NCBI GenBank assembly: GCA_036677505.1
Contig: JAVBWK010000011.1
Coordinates: forward strand, 21,453-85,452
Reading direction: 5' to 3'
DNA: 64,000 nucleotides
Origin: UBA2227 sp036677505
GTDB taxonomy: Bacteria > Bacillota_I > Bacilli_A > Erysipelotrichales > Erysipelotrichaceae
The number at the start of each line of letters is the position of its first letter. Position 1 is the first letter of the stretch. The notes beneath the pieces were generated by a model. The model did not search any database. It worked only from the letters and a program-made list of their open reading frames with translations, and had not been told where the DNA came from. Positions 1 to 8,300 of this stretch are shown here, piece after piece. A program made the translations under genes and the position numbers.

Positions 1-375
1 CGTCGGGCGCTGACACCGATCCGCAAACTGCGGGATGCCGGAGTCAATATCTGCCTGGCTTCCAACAACATCCGCAATCCCTTTACACCTTATGGCAATG
101 GAGATCTGATGCAAGTGGCTATGTTGGCCATCCCGGTCGCGCATTTGGGCGGTGCGGATGATTTGCATACCGTACTTCCGATGATCACGGTCAATCCGGC
201 GAAGGCATTGAAACTTAAAGATTATGGCATTTTTGAAGGTGCAAAAGCATCACTGGTCGTCTTGGATACCAAACGCTATCAGGATGCGATCATTGATATT
301 CCTTCAAGAATGCTGGTTGTTAAAGACGGTGTCGTTACCGTCGAACTTAAAAAAGAGCTGATCCTGAACCGTTAA
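1..375 (+). CDS. Cytosine-deaminase-like amidohydrolase, C-terminal part
   Basis: The reading frame is open from the first base of the window, so the start lies outside and only 124 residues are visible. The segment resembles the C-terminal third of CodA-type amidohydrolases: a strand ending in LASNNIRNP (the metal-ligand Asp of many relatives is Asn here), then PYGNGDLMQVA, a helix, TVNPAKAL, and a final beta domain around KASLVVLDT. These enzymes hydrolyse cytosine to uracil and ammonia in the cytoplasm, but related amidohydrolases use other cyclic amidines, so the substrate is not certain. A carbamate kinase follows after a terminator, which could suggest a nitrogen-salvage neighbourhood. 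Confidence 0.7.
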   Translation, partial: RRALTPIRKLRDAGVNICLASNNIRNPFTPYGNGDLMQVAMLAIPVAHLGGADDLHTVLPMITVNPAKALKLKDYGIFEGAKASLVVLDTKRYQDAIIDIPSRMLVVKDGVVTVELKKELILNR

Positions 376-408
376 CCGCACTTTCCTTTGTTGGTGTAGA
401 ACGAAACT

Positions 409-430
409 GGGCCGAGAGGCCCTTTTCTTG
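409..430 (+). terminator. Rho-independent terminator after the amidohydrolase
   Basis: The stem GGGCC, loop GAGA and GGCCC are followed directly by TTTT. It lies 34 bases after the stop codon and would end the upstream transcript before arcC. Confidence 0.75.
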
Positions 431-589
431 TGCGAATCAAACAAAAAGAGACGATAAAAAGCATATAAAACTAAAAATACTGTACACAATGCACAATATA
501 GCGACCTGATTTTTATATGTTGTGAACATTGTCGGCGATGGAGGGTTGTGAGAAAATGAAAGCGCTTATAGAAAGAATTGAGGGAACAT

Positions 590-1516
590 ATGAAAATCGT
601 CATCGCACTGGGCGGAAACGCTTTGGGAAACTCACCCCAAGAACAATTGTCATTAGTTAAAAATACGGCCAAACCGTTGGTCGATCTGATTGAGGAAGGT
701 CATCAGTTGGTCATTGCCCATGGCAACGGACCGCAAGTCGGAATGATCAATCTGGCCATGGAAGTATCCAATGAGAAAGCCAATACGCCGATCATGCCTT
801 TTGCGGAATGCGGGGCGATGAGTCAGGGATACATCGGCTATCATTTACAAAATGCGATCCGTGAGGAACTGCGCCGTCGCAACATCAACAAAGAAGTAGT
901 AACCGTTGTTACGCAGGTCGTCGTGGATCAAAATGATCCGGGATTCAAACATCCGACCAAGCCGATCGGCGGATTCCATACATTGGAAGAATCGAAACAG
1001 CTGGAGCAGACCAAGGGGTATCAGATGGTCGAAGATTCCGGTCGCGGATACCGTCGGGTCGTACCGAGCCCCAAACCGGTCGATGTCGTTGAGAAAAATG
1101 TGGTTAAAGCCTTGGTGAACGACGGAGTTGTCGTGATTACCGTGGGTGGCGGCGGGATCCCGGTCATCAAAACTGAATTTGGATATCATGGCGTGGATGC
1201 GGTCATCGATAAGGATTTTGCCTCAGCGAAAGTCGCTGAAATCTTGCAGGCAGATTATCTGTTTATCCTGACAGCCATTGACCGGGTCATGATCAATTAC
1301 AATAAGCCCAATCAGAAAGCTCTGGACGTCATTACCGTGGCAGAGGCGAAGCAGTACATCGGTGAAAATCACTTTGCGCCGGGCAGCATGCTTCCTAAAG
1401 TTCAGGCGGCTATTGACTTTATTGAGCACAATCCGCAGGGAACCGCGATTATTGCCGCTTTGGAAAAAGCCAAGGATGCCATTGCCGGTTTGAGCGGAAC
1501 CAAGATCGTGAGATAA
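590..1516 (+). CDS. arcC: Carbamate kinase
   Basis: The 308-residue product matches the normal length of carbamate kinase (about 310). It interconverts carbamoyl phosphate plus ADP with carbamate plus ATP, the ATP-yielding last step of arginine deiminase or ureido-compound breakdown in the cytoplasm. Visible family motifs are ALGGNAL near residue 6, AHGNGPQVG near 43, the FAECGAMSQGYIG segment and VITVGGGGIPV in the second half. A TTG codon at 578 is in frame, but the ATG at 590 has GAGGG at the right spacing and begins exactly with the conserved MKIVIALGGNAL, so 590 is preferred. The next gene starts four bases downstream. No arcA or arcB is seen in the window. Confidence 0.95.
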   Translation: MKIVIALGGNALGNSPQEQLSLVKNTAKPLVDLIEEGHQLVIAHGNGPQVGMINLAMEVSNEKANTPIMPFAECGAMSQGYIGYHLQNAIREELRRRNINKEVVTVVTQVVVDQNDPGFKHPTKPIGGFHTLEESKQLEQTKGYQMVEDSGRGYRRVVPSPKPVDVVEKNVVKALVNDGVVVITVGGGGIPVIKTEFGYHGVDAVIDKDFASAKVAEILQADYLFILTAIDRVMINYNKPNQKALDVITVAEAKQYIGENHFAPGSMLPKVQAAIDFIEHNPQGTAIIAALEKAKDAIAGLSGTKIVR

Positions 1517-1520
1517 ACCT

Positions 1521-1967
1521 ATGAAATCAACGTTTATCTTTTTAAAGCCGGATGCCCTGAAGCGCGGTTTGAAAGAAGAGATCCTGAAATACTTCACGGA
1601 TAGAGATTTTCATATTGCCAGAGAACAGGAAGTGACGGTTGATGCACAGACGATTCTCAGTCACTATCAGGAAGTCATCGAACGGATCGGCAGCGAGGAT
1701 TTCAGACAAGGGGTTTTGCGAGAATTTGTAAACGAAACGATCGTAGCCATGGAGCTGAAACATACTCGTGAAGATGTCGTTGCCTGGGTGAGAGACTTGA
1801 TCGGAGCGACCGATCCGGCCAAAGCCCGTCGCGACACGATTCGAGGCATGTATGGAGAGGACTCCATGGAACAAGCCCGTTTGGACAATCGGATGTTGCG
1901 CAATCTGATCCATGCGTCGGACAGCGATGAAAACGCCAAGCAAGAACTTGAATTATGGTTTGAATAA
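1521..1967 (+). CDS. ndk: Nucleoside diphosphate kinase
   Basis: The 148-residue protein has the size and motifs of NDK, which moves the gamma phosphate from ATP to other nucleoside diphosphates through a phosphohistidine. The catalytic histidine is His131 in NLIHASDS; the substrate-binding start TFIFLKPDALKRGL and the RRDTIRGMYG segment are also present. It starts four bases after the arcC stop, so the two genes are probably cotranscribed and translationally coupled. A strong hairpin terminator follows directly. Confidence 0.95.
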   Translation: MKSTFIFLKPDALKRGLKEEILKYFTDRDFHIAREQEVTVDAQTILSHYQEVIERIGSEDFRQGVLREFVNETIVAMELKHTREDVVAWVRDLIGATDPAKARRDTIRGMYGEDSMEQARLDNRMLRNLIHASDSDENAKQELELWFE

Positions 1968-1990
1968 CCGATGCGACGCATCGGTTTTCT
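1968..1990 (+). terminator. Rho-independent terminator after ndk
   Basis: The near-perfect inverted repeat CCGATGCG / CGCATCGG with a one-base centre begins one base after the ndk stop codon and is followed by TTTT. It closes the arcC-ndk unit. Confidence 0.8.
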
Positions 1991-2044
1991 ATATTATTGA
2001 GGGAATCAGACTGTTATAATATAAATAAGAACGAAGGTGATGTT

Positions 2045-2710
2045 ATGAAGAAAGTTCTTCTTGTATCGCTATTTCTCACGGTTTTTCTCTCCTTTTGCTC
2101 AAACATCATCGATGACAATCCGGACAGTCACAGTTCAGCTTCACTGGCCCGGTTTCGTGCCGGAGAGATCAAGGAATATCAAGGCAAACTTTTAAGTCCG
2201 GCTGTCGGACCGCGGGATAATTCGATCCAAGGGGTACAGGTCATCAATATCGACACTTATACCCTTAGGGTCACCGGACTAGTCAGTAATGACTTGGTTC
2301 TGACCTACCCGGAAATCCTGGAACTGACAACGTACAAACGACTCATTACCTTGTTCTGTGTCGAAGGTTGGGATGCGACCATCCTTTGGGAAGGGATATC
2401 TTTGGTAGAACTGATTGAACGGGCGAATCCGCGCAGCGAAGCGGTGACCGTGATATTTCATGCGGCGGACGGGTATACGACATCCCTGCCGTGGTCGCTG
2501 ATCAAAGAGAAGCAATTGATTTTGGTGTACAAAGCCAATGAAATCGTGTTGCCGCCGGAAATGGGCTATCCGCTGATCGTGGTTGCCGAGGATAAACTGG
2601 GATATAAGTGGGCTCGCTGGGTGACGAAAATCGAGTTGTCGGATAATAAGGATTATAAGGGTTATTGGGAATCGCGGGGATATACCAATGAGGCAAATAT
2701 CAACCGCTGA
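2045..2710 (+). CDS. Lipoprotein with sulfite-oxidase-type molybdopterin-binding domain
   Basis: The 221-residue product begins with a lipoprotein signal: MKKVLLV, a hydrophobic core and the lipobox LSFC with Cys18. The rest looks like the oxidoreductase molybdopterin-binding domain (PF00174, sulfite oxidase/YedY fold): VTGLV near 76, LFCVEGW with Cys105 in the place of the Mo-ligand cysteine, then WEGISL, FHAADGYTTSLP and YGYKWARWV-like segments. An upstream in-frame start at 1997 is possible, but only the ATG at 2045 gives a proper signal peptide and has GAAGGTGA before it. The partner and substrate are unknown; it would act outside the membrane as a redox or cofactor-binding protein. Confidence 0.75.
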   Translation: MKKVLLVSLFLTVFLSFCSNIIDDNPDSHSSASLARFRAGEIKEYQGKLLSPAVGPRDNSIQGVQVINIDTYTLRVTGLVSNDLVLTYPEILELTTYKRLITLFCVEGWDATILWEGISLVELIERANPRSEAVTVIFHAADGYTTSLPWSLIKEKQLILVYKANEIVLPPEMGYPLIVVAEDKLGYKWARWVTKIELSDNKDYKGYWESRGYTNEANINR

Positions 2711-2743
2711 AAATGATTCAATCGATAGAAATGAAGGAAACGT

Positions 2744-3745
2744 ATGACACTGATACTGATCATTACATTGTTGTTGGTAGGGGCTTCGATCTTTGTCAAC
2801 GGCTGGACCGATGCGCCAAATGCGATTGCCACAGTCGTTTCAACGCGGGTATTGCATCCGCGGGCAGCAATCCTTTTGGGAGCCGTTATGAATTTCTTCG
2901 GAGTGTTTCTTATGGGAACGGCGGTGGCTTCGACGACTGCGAGCATCGTGACGATCGGCAGCGGATCGCAAGCCTTAGTCACTCTGGCTGCGGCACAGCT
3001 CTCGATCGTGCTGTGGGCGGTGGGGGCCTGGCGTTATGGTATTCCGACCAGTGAGAGTCATGCGCTGATTGCCGGACTGATGGGAGCCGGAATGTCGCTG
3101 GGCGGACTTTCCGTATTCAACATGGACGGTGTCATCAAGGTGTTGTGGGGTCTGTTTATTTCCTCTGTCGTCGGATTTACATTGGGGTTGTTACTGACGA
3201 AACTCGTGAAGCATTTGTTTCGAAACGTTAAGCGTCGCGCCGCAAACCGTTTCTTCTCCATCGGTCAGATTCTCAGTGCGTCATTGATGGCGTTTAGTCA
3301 CGGCGCTCAGGACGGTCAGAAATTTATGGGCATCATGGTGTTGGCACTGATCGTCGGGCAGATCCTGCCGGCTCCCGTCGGCACTATGGTCATACCGATT
3401 TGGGTCATGATTGCGGCGTCCGTGCTGATGGCCGTCGGGACGTCGATCGGCGGCTATCGGATCATCAAGACGATGGGTATGGATATGGTGTCTTTACAGA
3501 AATATCAGGGATTTGCGGCGGAGGTTGCGGCTTCGGGCAGTATGCTGGTAGCCACCGCCTTGGGCATTCCGTTGAGTACGACCAATACCAAAGGCACGGC
3601 GATGATGGGTGCCGGTGCTGCTGAAGGGCTCGAGAAGGTAAATTGGGATATTGCAAAGGAAATGTTTACCGCCTGGATACTGACCTTTCCGGCATGCATG
3701 ATTTTGGGATATGTATTTGCGACTGTATTTCGCAGTCTGATTTAG
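2744..3745 (+). CDS. PiT-family inorganic phosphate transporter
   Basis: This 333-residue polytopic membrane protein carries both copies of the PiT (PF01384) signature: NGWTDAPNAIATVVSTR near residue 19 and AFSHGAQDGQKFMGI past the middle. The LSTTNTKGTAMMGAG segment near the C-terminus is also typical. Such proteins import phosphate, usually as a metal-phosphate complex, with protons or sodium. The gene lies nine bases before a DUF47/PhoU-like gene, the standard partner arrangement. Confidence 0.92.
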   Translation: MTLILIITLLLVGASIFVNGWTDAPNAIATVVSTRVLHPRAAILLGAVMNFFGVFLMGTAVASTTASIVTIGSGSQALVTLAAAQLSIVLWAVGAWRYGIPTSESHALIAGLMGAGMSLGGLSVFNMDGVIKVLWGLFISSVVGFTLGLLLTKLVKHLFRNVKRRAANRFFSIGQILSASLMAFSHGAQDGQKFMGIMVLALIVGQILPAPVGTMVIPIWVMIAASVLMAVGTSIGGYRIIKTMGMDMVSLQKYQGFAAEVAASGSMLVATALGIPLSTTNTKGTAMMGAGAAEGLEKVNWDIAKEMFTAWILTFPACMILGYVFATVFRSLI

Positions 3746-3754
3746 GAGGGCACC

Positions 3755-4411
3755 ATGGCAATATCTTGGTTGAACAAATTAAAGGGAATCATCGTCAAGA
3801 GTGATGTCGATTATTTTGATATGTTTGTCAGAGGTTCGGAAATATCTTTGAAGGCGGCCTTAGCGATGAAAACGGCGTTTGCGGATGAGCAGATCAATGA
3901 GCATGAACTGATCAAAATCCGTGACATCGAGCATGAAGGCGATCATCATATCCATCAGTGCTTGCAGATCGTCAATGATGCTTTCATCACCCCGATCGAT
4001 CAGTCGGATTTACTTGATATCCTTAAGGGCATTGAGGATGTCACCGACTACATCGATGATGTGGCGGCGCACTGCTATATGTTGGACATCCGCAGTTCGG
4101 ATATGTATATCGATAAGTTTATTGAGATCATCGTCGTGACCTGTCATAAGCAGGTTGAGCTGATGAAACAGCTTAAAAATATTAAGAAGCTTCCCTATGA
4201 ACAGATGAAAGCACTGATCAATGAGATCAACTCTTTGGAAGAGGATGCCGATTTGGTGTATCAGATGGGCATGCGTCACTTATTTACCAACGGCTTGGAT
4301 CCGGTGGAAATCGTCCGTCGAAAAGAAATCTATATCCGGTTGGAGGATGTTTTGGACGGTTTGGAGCGGGTGGCCAATGTCGTGTACAGTCTGATGGTGG
4401 CGAAGCTGTGA
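3755..4411 (+). CDS. DUF47/PhoU-like phosphate transport accessory protein
   Basis: The 218-residue all-helical protein matches the DUF47 (PF01865) family: an acidic IRDIEHEGDHHIHQCLQIVNDAFITPIDQSDLLDIL core and the repeat SLEEDADLVYQMGMRHLFTNGLDPVEIVRRKEIYIRLEDVLDGLERVANVV. These proteins are soluble, PhoU-like and encoded next to PiT transporters, whose activity they are thought to modulate. It follows the transporter after nine bases with GGAGG at its start, so the two form one operon. Confidence 0.9.
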   Translation: MAISWLNKLKGIIVKSDVDYFDMFVRGSEISLKAALAMKTAFADEQINEHELIKIRDIEHEGDHHIHQCLQIVNDAFITPIDQSDLLDILKGIEDVTDYIDDVAAHCYMLDIRSSDMYIDKFIEIIVVTCHKQVELMKQLKNIKKLPYEQMKALINEINSLEEDADLVYQMGMRHLFTNGLDPVEIVRRKEIYIRLEDVLDGLERVANVVYSLMVAKL

Positions 4412-4446
4412 TTTAACCCAAAGATACAATAATATAGGAGAAAAAC

Positions 4447-4887
4447 ATGGTCATGATGACATTTACGGTTGAAGAAGCCTTGCGATATGCCAAAGAATCG
4501 GCTATTGAACAGTGGGTCCACAATTTCCTCAATTCAGCAGGGAATAACAAGCCGTTCTCAGACGGTTTGAAATTGCAAAAGCGATATTGGACCGGACCTT
4601 TTGAAATCCGGTTGGATCGGCTGACAAGATGTTGCGGTCCCGAACCGGAGATGAAATATTATATTGCGCCCGAATCGTGGGAGAAAGAGATCAAAACATT
4701 CTGCACGCTGATTCAAGAAGGCTGGGATATGCCGCCGTTGATTGTTGAACATATAGACGGACAGCTCATTGTCAATGATGGCAACCATCGGTTGGAAGCG
4801 TTGATTCGTCTGAAGATACAGACAGGCTGGGTAGTTGTATGGAATTCTGATGTTCAACAGGAGATTCACCACTTCATTGCACAGTAA
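4447..4887 (+). CDS. Small ParB/Srx-like domain protein
   Basis: This 146-residue protein is not assigned to a firm family. Its second half, PPLIVEHIDGQLIVNDGNHRLEAL, resembles the ParB/sulfiredoxin nucleotide-binding motif (GxHR region), here with Asn-His-Arg. Such stand-alone domains are found in small nucleotide-dependent enzymes. The ATG at 4447 has AGGAG seven bases before it. A bidirectional terminator follows. Function unknown; a nucleotide- or nucleic-acid-linked role is inference. Confidence 0.6.
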   Translation: MVMMTFTVEEALRYAKESAIEQWVHNFLNSAGNNKPFSDGLKLQKRYWTGPFEIRLDRLTRCCGPEPEMKYYIAPESWEKEIKTFCTLIQEGWDMPPLIVEHIDGQLIVNDGNHRLEALIRLKIQTGWVVVWNSDVQQEIHHFIAQ

Positions 4888-4890
4888 AAA

Positions 4891-4915
4891 GACCTTCGAT
4901 CCGAAGGTCATTTTT
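4891..4915. terminator. Bidirectional terminator between converging genes
   Basis: An 8-bp stem GACCTTCG / CGAAGGTC with loop ATC is flanked by A5 on the left and T5 on the right, so it can serve the forward ParB-like gene and the reverse PH-domain gene. Confidence 0.75.
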
Positions 4916-5321
4916 GTAAGTTTTTGCATCTCCGTTTGAGTTGGACATAGAAATCCTCCCGGTTTTGCGGAGAAATCATCGTTGTTCCGGTGAAATAGTT
5001 TTTGTTGTGCTGACGGATTTCGATGCGCTTGCGTGAAAACGCCATCGAAGACATCAGATTCTCGGTCAGTTTTACTTCTTTGATTTTGTCATAGTAGATC
5101 TTTTCCCGAAACGGTCCGCTGACACAGTAGAGATAGTCATCGCGAAATTCATACCACGTACCCAGAACCAGCCACAGCAAAAACAGAGTCATGGGCAGTG
5201 CGACAATAACTAACATCCAGCGCTCTTGAGCCGGGATCAGTGCGATGGGAGCGATCATGATGATGACGGTCGTTCCGATGATAACTTGAAACAATAAATC
5301 GACTTCAGATTTTATTTTCAT
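4908..5321 (-). CDS. PH-domain-like membrane protein (YyaB/bPH_4 type)
   Basis: The 137-residue product has two hydrophobic segments (about residues 12-32 and 37-55) followed by a soluble C-terminal domain with YEFRDDYLYCVSGPFREKIYYDKIKEVKLTENLMSS and a terminal MISPQNREDFYVQLKRR. This layout fits the small bacterial PH-like family (PF06713). The chosen ATG at 5321 has AAGGGTGA eight bases upstream; an extra 16 in-frame residues beyond it look non-coding. Function unknown. Confidence 0.65.
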   Translation of the reverse strand: MKIKSEVDLLFQVIIGTTVIIMIAPIALIPAQERWMLVIVALPMTLFLLWLVLGTWYEFRDDYLYCVSGPFREKIYYDKIKEVKLTENLMSSMAFSRKRIEIRQHNKNYFTGTTMISPQNREDFYVQLKRRCKNLQK

Positions 5322-5412
5322 AGTGTTCACCCTTACACATACATTATCACTCTTTGTAAGTTGTTTCAAGTATCGGATGAATATCGGTTATAATAATGTC
5401 GAGGTGATTTTT

Positions 5413-6198
5413 ATGCATGAAACAGAAGCCAATCGTCAAGCCTGGGGTAAATTATCCAAAGATCATTTTGAGCGGTTTGACCGTGGTCTGAAAGATGGCA
5501 CAAAGAAGCTCAATCCGCTGGTAGAACAGCAGTTGGGCAATCTTCGGGGTAAGAAAGTGTTGCATCTTCAGTGCAATACCGGCGCAGACTCGATCCTTTT
5601 GGCCAAGCTGGGCGCAGATGTGACGGCTGTTGACTTTGTTGAGGATAATATCCGCTTTGCGCAGGAATTGGCGCGAAGAAATAATGCGGATATCCGCTTT
5701 ATCTGTCGGGATGTTCAAACCCTGGATGAGGTTTTGGATGAAGCATTTGATTTGGTCATTACTTTTGACGGAGTGTTGGGATGGCTGTTTGATCTGCCGC
5801 GCTGGGCAAAAAATATCGCGAAGTTTCTCAAACCTGATGGAGAACTGTTCGTCCATGACGGACATCCGTATTATCTGGTGTTTGATGAAACGAAAATCAA
5901 AGACGGCATCCTTGAGGTGAAGTATCCGTATTTCAATGAAACGTTGGAAGTGGATATGATGATCGGCGGATATGCCGGCGATGCGAAGGAAGCCATCAAT
6001 TATTTCCGAAGTCATAAAATGAGCGATATCATCAATGCCCTCGCCGATGCCCAGCTGTTTGTCACCCGGTTTCTGGAATTTGATCGCTGTGATGAGGGGA
6101 TGGGTGGGGATACCAAAGACGATCGGGGTCTGATGTATATTAAGCATTTTGAGGGAAAACTTCCGGTCGGCTACAGTCTGTGGGCAATCCGGCGTTAA
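5413..6198 (+). CDS. Class I SAM-dependent methyltransferase
   Basis: The 261-residue protein has the class I fold signatures: motif I KVLHLQCNTGADSILLAKLGADVTAVDF near residue 45, the acidic strand end VDFVEDN, and LVITFDGVLGWL as motif IV. The substrate cannot be read; related proteins act on small molecules. The ATG at 5413 is preceded by GAGGTGA and makes the best start. Confidence 0.8.
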   Translation: MHETEANRQAWGKLSKDHFERFDRGLKDGTKKLNPLVEQQLGNLRGKKVLHLQCNTGADSILLAKLGADVTAVDFVEDNIRFAQELARRNNADIRFICRDVQTLDEVLDEAFDLVITFDGVLGWLFDLPRWAKNIAKFLKPDGELFVHDGHPYYLVFDETKIKDGILEVKYPYFNETLEVDMMIGGYAGDAKEAINYFRSHKMSDIINALADAQLFVTRFLEFDRCDEGMGGDTKDDRGLMYIKHFEGKLPVGYSLWAIRR

Positions 6199-6222
6199 AA
6201 AAAAGTCATTCGACTTTTTTTC
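6197..6222. terminator. Bidirectional terminator between methyltransferase and plsY
   Basis: The stem is AAAAAAAGTC, loop ATTC, GACTTTTTTT. Its arms begin inside the stop-codon region of both converging genes, so it can end transcripts from either side. Confidence 0.65.
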
Positions 6223-6835
6223 TTTTCAACACCCGGGAGAGGCGTCCTTCTTCATTGTTTCTGATCCGTTTGAAATTGGGCCAGTGCAGATAAACGCTGA
6301 GCAAAGCACCGCTTATGGCAATAAGTACCGGTAGCCAACCGACATTGAAATAAACGGTTCCGGCAACCATGCACACCAGCAGTCCAAGAGTTCCGATGGC
6401 AATAAAATCAGTGATGAAGGTCAGGGCAACGATTATGGCGATACCGATGATTCCAAACCACGGATTTAATCCGAGCATCAGTCCGACCAGTGTGGCCGTT
6501 CCTTTACCACCTTTGAAATTCATGTAAAAGGGGAAAATGTGTCCCAAGATCGCACTGTATCCGGCCAGATACAGCAGGGTAGCTCCTTGTGCATCGAGGC
6601 GGGCCTCAAAGAGATAACGGACCAGAAGCACGGCCAATAATCCTTTGAATGCATCCAAAACGGCGACGATGACCCCAAACTTCCACCCCAAGGATTCCAC
6701 CGCATTGGAAGCTCCGGCATTGCCCCGGCCCAATGTGCGGATATCAACTTTTTTAATGACTTTACCTAAGATATACGATGTCTGAAAGTTCCCCAATATG
6801 TACCCCAAAGCGATGACGATAAGGATATCTCGCAT
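6206..6835 (-). CDS. plsY: Glycerol-3-phosphate acyltransferase PlsY
   Basis: The 209-residue, five-segment membrane protein has the three PlsY motifs: the N-terminal QTSYILGK (usually SIPxGYLxGK), GRGNAGASNA at 37-46, and FKGGKGTAT at 107-115. PlsY transfers the acyl group from acyl phosphate to glycerol 3-phosphate, the first step of phospholipid synthesis in Gram-positive bacteria. Length is normal for the family. Confidence 0.93.
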   Translation of the reverse strand: MRDILIVIALGYILGNFQTSYILGKVIKKVDIRTLGRGNAGASNAVESLGWKFGVIVAVLDAFKGLLAVLLVRYLFEARLDAQGATLLYLAGYSAILGHIFPFYMNFKGGKGTATLVGLMLGLNPWFGIIGIAIIVALTFITDFIAIGTLGLLVCMVAGTVYFNVGWLPVLIAISGALLSVYLHWPNFKRIRNNEEGRLSRVLKRKKVE

Positions 6836-6903
6836 AGGCCTCCTACGGCAGATCGATGCCCGACTTTTCCTTATTATATCATATGGGGGGAGGGTTCAAA
6901 GGT

Positions 6904-7695
6904 TCAATATTGCGATTTTACGGGAAGAAGAAACAGCTTATACAGGATGTAAGAACCAAAAGAAAAGGCCGATATATATATCAACAAAAAAATCAGGTAG
7001 GGTACATGTTGGTAGATGATGTTAAAGACGGGCAGGGATGAATCGTGAAAGGGACTGATGAAGAACATTTCCAAACCGTTGTTGAGGCCGATATAGTACG
7101 TCGTAACGTCAATGGAAATCGCGATGGCCACCAGAATCAAAAAGGCGGTCAGCGCTGCGAACATCGTGCTCCAATCATTTTTGACTCGGTGATTGGCGAT
7201 CAGCAGAAAGCCGATGACGATCATCGATCCGTGATGCACCATGGTCTGAATGTTGATTCCGATGGTATCCACAAATACGGTCACCGGGTAGAGCATGACG
7301 GCCAGACCGGCAGTCAGTCCAAACGTGCCTAAAAAGGCGAAGCAAGCCTTTTCGATGTTTTTATTCTTAGTCAGAGCTCCGATCAGCGCGACATACATCG
7401 GCGTTGAGCAGAATTGAAACGGAAAGGCATACCATTGATACACCCACCAGGACGAGGTCGCATCGTAGTTGAAGGAGAAGTTGATTTGCTTATAGGCTTC
7501 AAAGCTGAGTGTAATGATGGCATAGATAAGCAAAGCTTTTTTAATCTTCTGATCATTCAGGTTTCTGTATCGAAATGCGATCAGAAGCAAAGCGGTTAAA
7601 GTCAAAACTAAAAACAGCCAATGAAACCATCCGTAGCTGACTGGCGGAGTCATATTGGCATCAAGAAAAATCAGGATTTGTCGTAGAACGTTCAT
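6904..7695 (-). CDS. TIGR02206/YwaF-like integral membrane protein
   Basis: The 263-residue protein has about seven hydrophobic segments and the hallmarks of the TIGR02206 (YwaF, TMEM164-like) family: a WHWLF-like first helix, FPFQFCSTPMYV at 91-102 and TMVHHG at 151-156. Human TMEM164 relatives act as acyltransferases, but the bacterial role is unknown. A second, divergent family member lies at 8289-9047. Confidence 0.75.
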   Translation of the reverse strand: MNVLRQILIFLDANMTPPVSYGWFHWLFLVLTLTALLLIAFRYRNLNDQKIKKALLIYAIITLSFEAYKQINFSFNYDATSSWWVYQWYAFPFQFCSTPMYVALIGALTKNKNIEKACFAFLGTFGLTAGLAVMLYPVTVFVDTIGINIQTMVHHGSMIVIGFLLIANHRVKNDWSTMFAALTAFLILVAIAISIDVTTYYIGLNNGLEMFFISPFHDSSLPVFNIIYQHVPYLIFLLIYISAFSFGSYILYKLFLLPVKSQY

Positions 7696-7778
7696 TCATA
7701 TCACCGAGATAACAGTAACAGAACCCAAAGCTTTTTCAATAGGGAAAGTACAGGTTGCGTTTTTTGAGGGATAACCGA

Positions 7779-7803
7779 CAAAAAAAACTGCTTTTCAGCA
7801 GTT
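7779..7803 (-). terminator. Terminator of the DUF302 gene
   Basis: On the reverse strand the stem AACTGC, loop TGAAAA, GCAGTT is followed by a T-run. The first arm overlaps the stop codon of the DUF302 gene. Confidence 0.65.
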
Positions 7804-8185
7804 ATACGGTTACGGCGGCGTTGATCAGCGCAGTTTCAACCTTCTCGGCCAGTTCTTCCAGTTTGGGATTGTCCAGCAGTTTCATCAGAGCGGAAGGTTT
7901 GGCCATCTCGATCACTCCGACGCCATTGACCTCTCTGACAATAAACTTGCAGGGCAGAAAATAGATGGCCTGTGGGTGAATACTGATTGCCGCAAAGGCT
8001 TCAAACGGATTGCATATTTCCAAAATGGCAATCTTTCCGTCAAATTCGATGCCTTTGTCTCTGAATTTTTCGTGCATGTTGATCTGACATAAAGTGCCAA
8101 ACTTGGCTTGCATCAATGCTTCTTTCAGTTCTGTAACAGTTTCATCAAAGGTTTTTTGAGTGGTGTGAGTGAATGTTTGTATCAT
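7802..8185 (-). CDS. DUF302 domain protein
   Basis: The 127-residue protein has the DUF302 (PF03625) pattern: an N-terminal TFDETVTELKEAL helix, FGTLCQINMHEKFRDKG, and ILEICNPFEAFAAISIHPQAIYFLPCKFIVRE. The ATG at 8185 has GAGG six bases upstream, better than the in-frame ATG four codons earlier that overlaps this site. DUF302 proteins occur near redox or sulfur-stress genes; no such partner is visible here. Confidence 0.8.
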   Translation of the reverse strand: MIQTFTHTTQKTFDETVTELKEALMQAKFGTLCQINMHEKFRDKGIEFDGKIAILEICNPFEAFAAISIHPQAIYFLPCKFIVREVNGVGVIEMAKPSALMKLLDNPKLEELAEKVETALINAAVTV

Positions 8186-8274
8186 AGCGTACCTCATTTC
8201 TTTGTCAGTATCATTATATCACTGTCATGCAGAAGCATAAGAAGTTTGCTCAGATTTGGTACTTTGTCACAAAG

Positions 8275-8300
8275 TAAAAGCCTGAGTATCAGGCTTTTCG
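8275..8300 (-). terminator. Terminator of the second TIGR02206 gene
   Basis: The perfect inverted repeat AAAAGCCTGA / TCAGGCTTTT with loop GTA contains the gene's stop codon and gives a T-run in the reverse direction. Confidence 0.7.

Noticed and set aside
304..672. A 122-codon reverse frame across the amidohydrolase end and arcC start
   Set aside because: It overlaps two well-supported forward genes and a terminator and has no family features.
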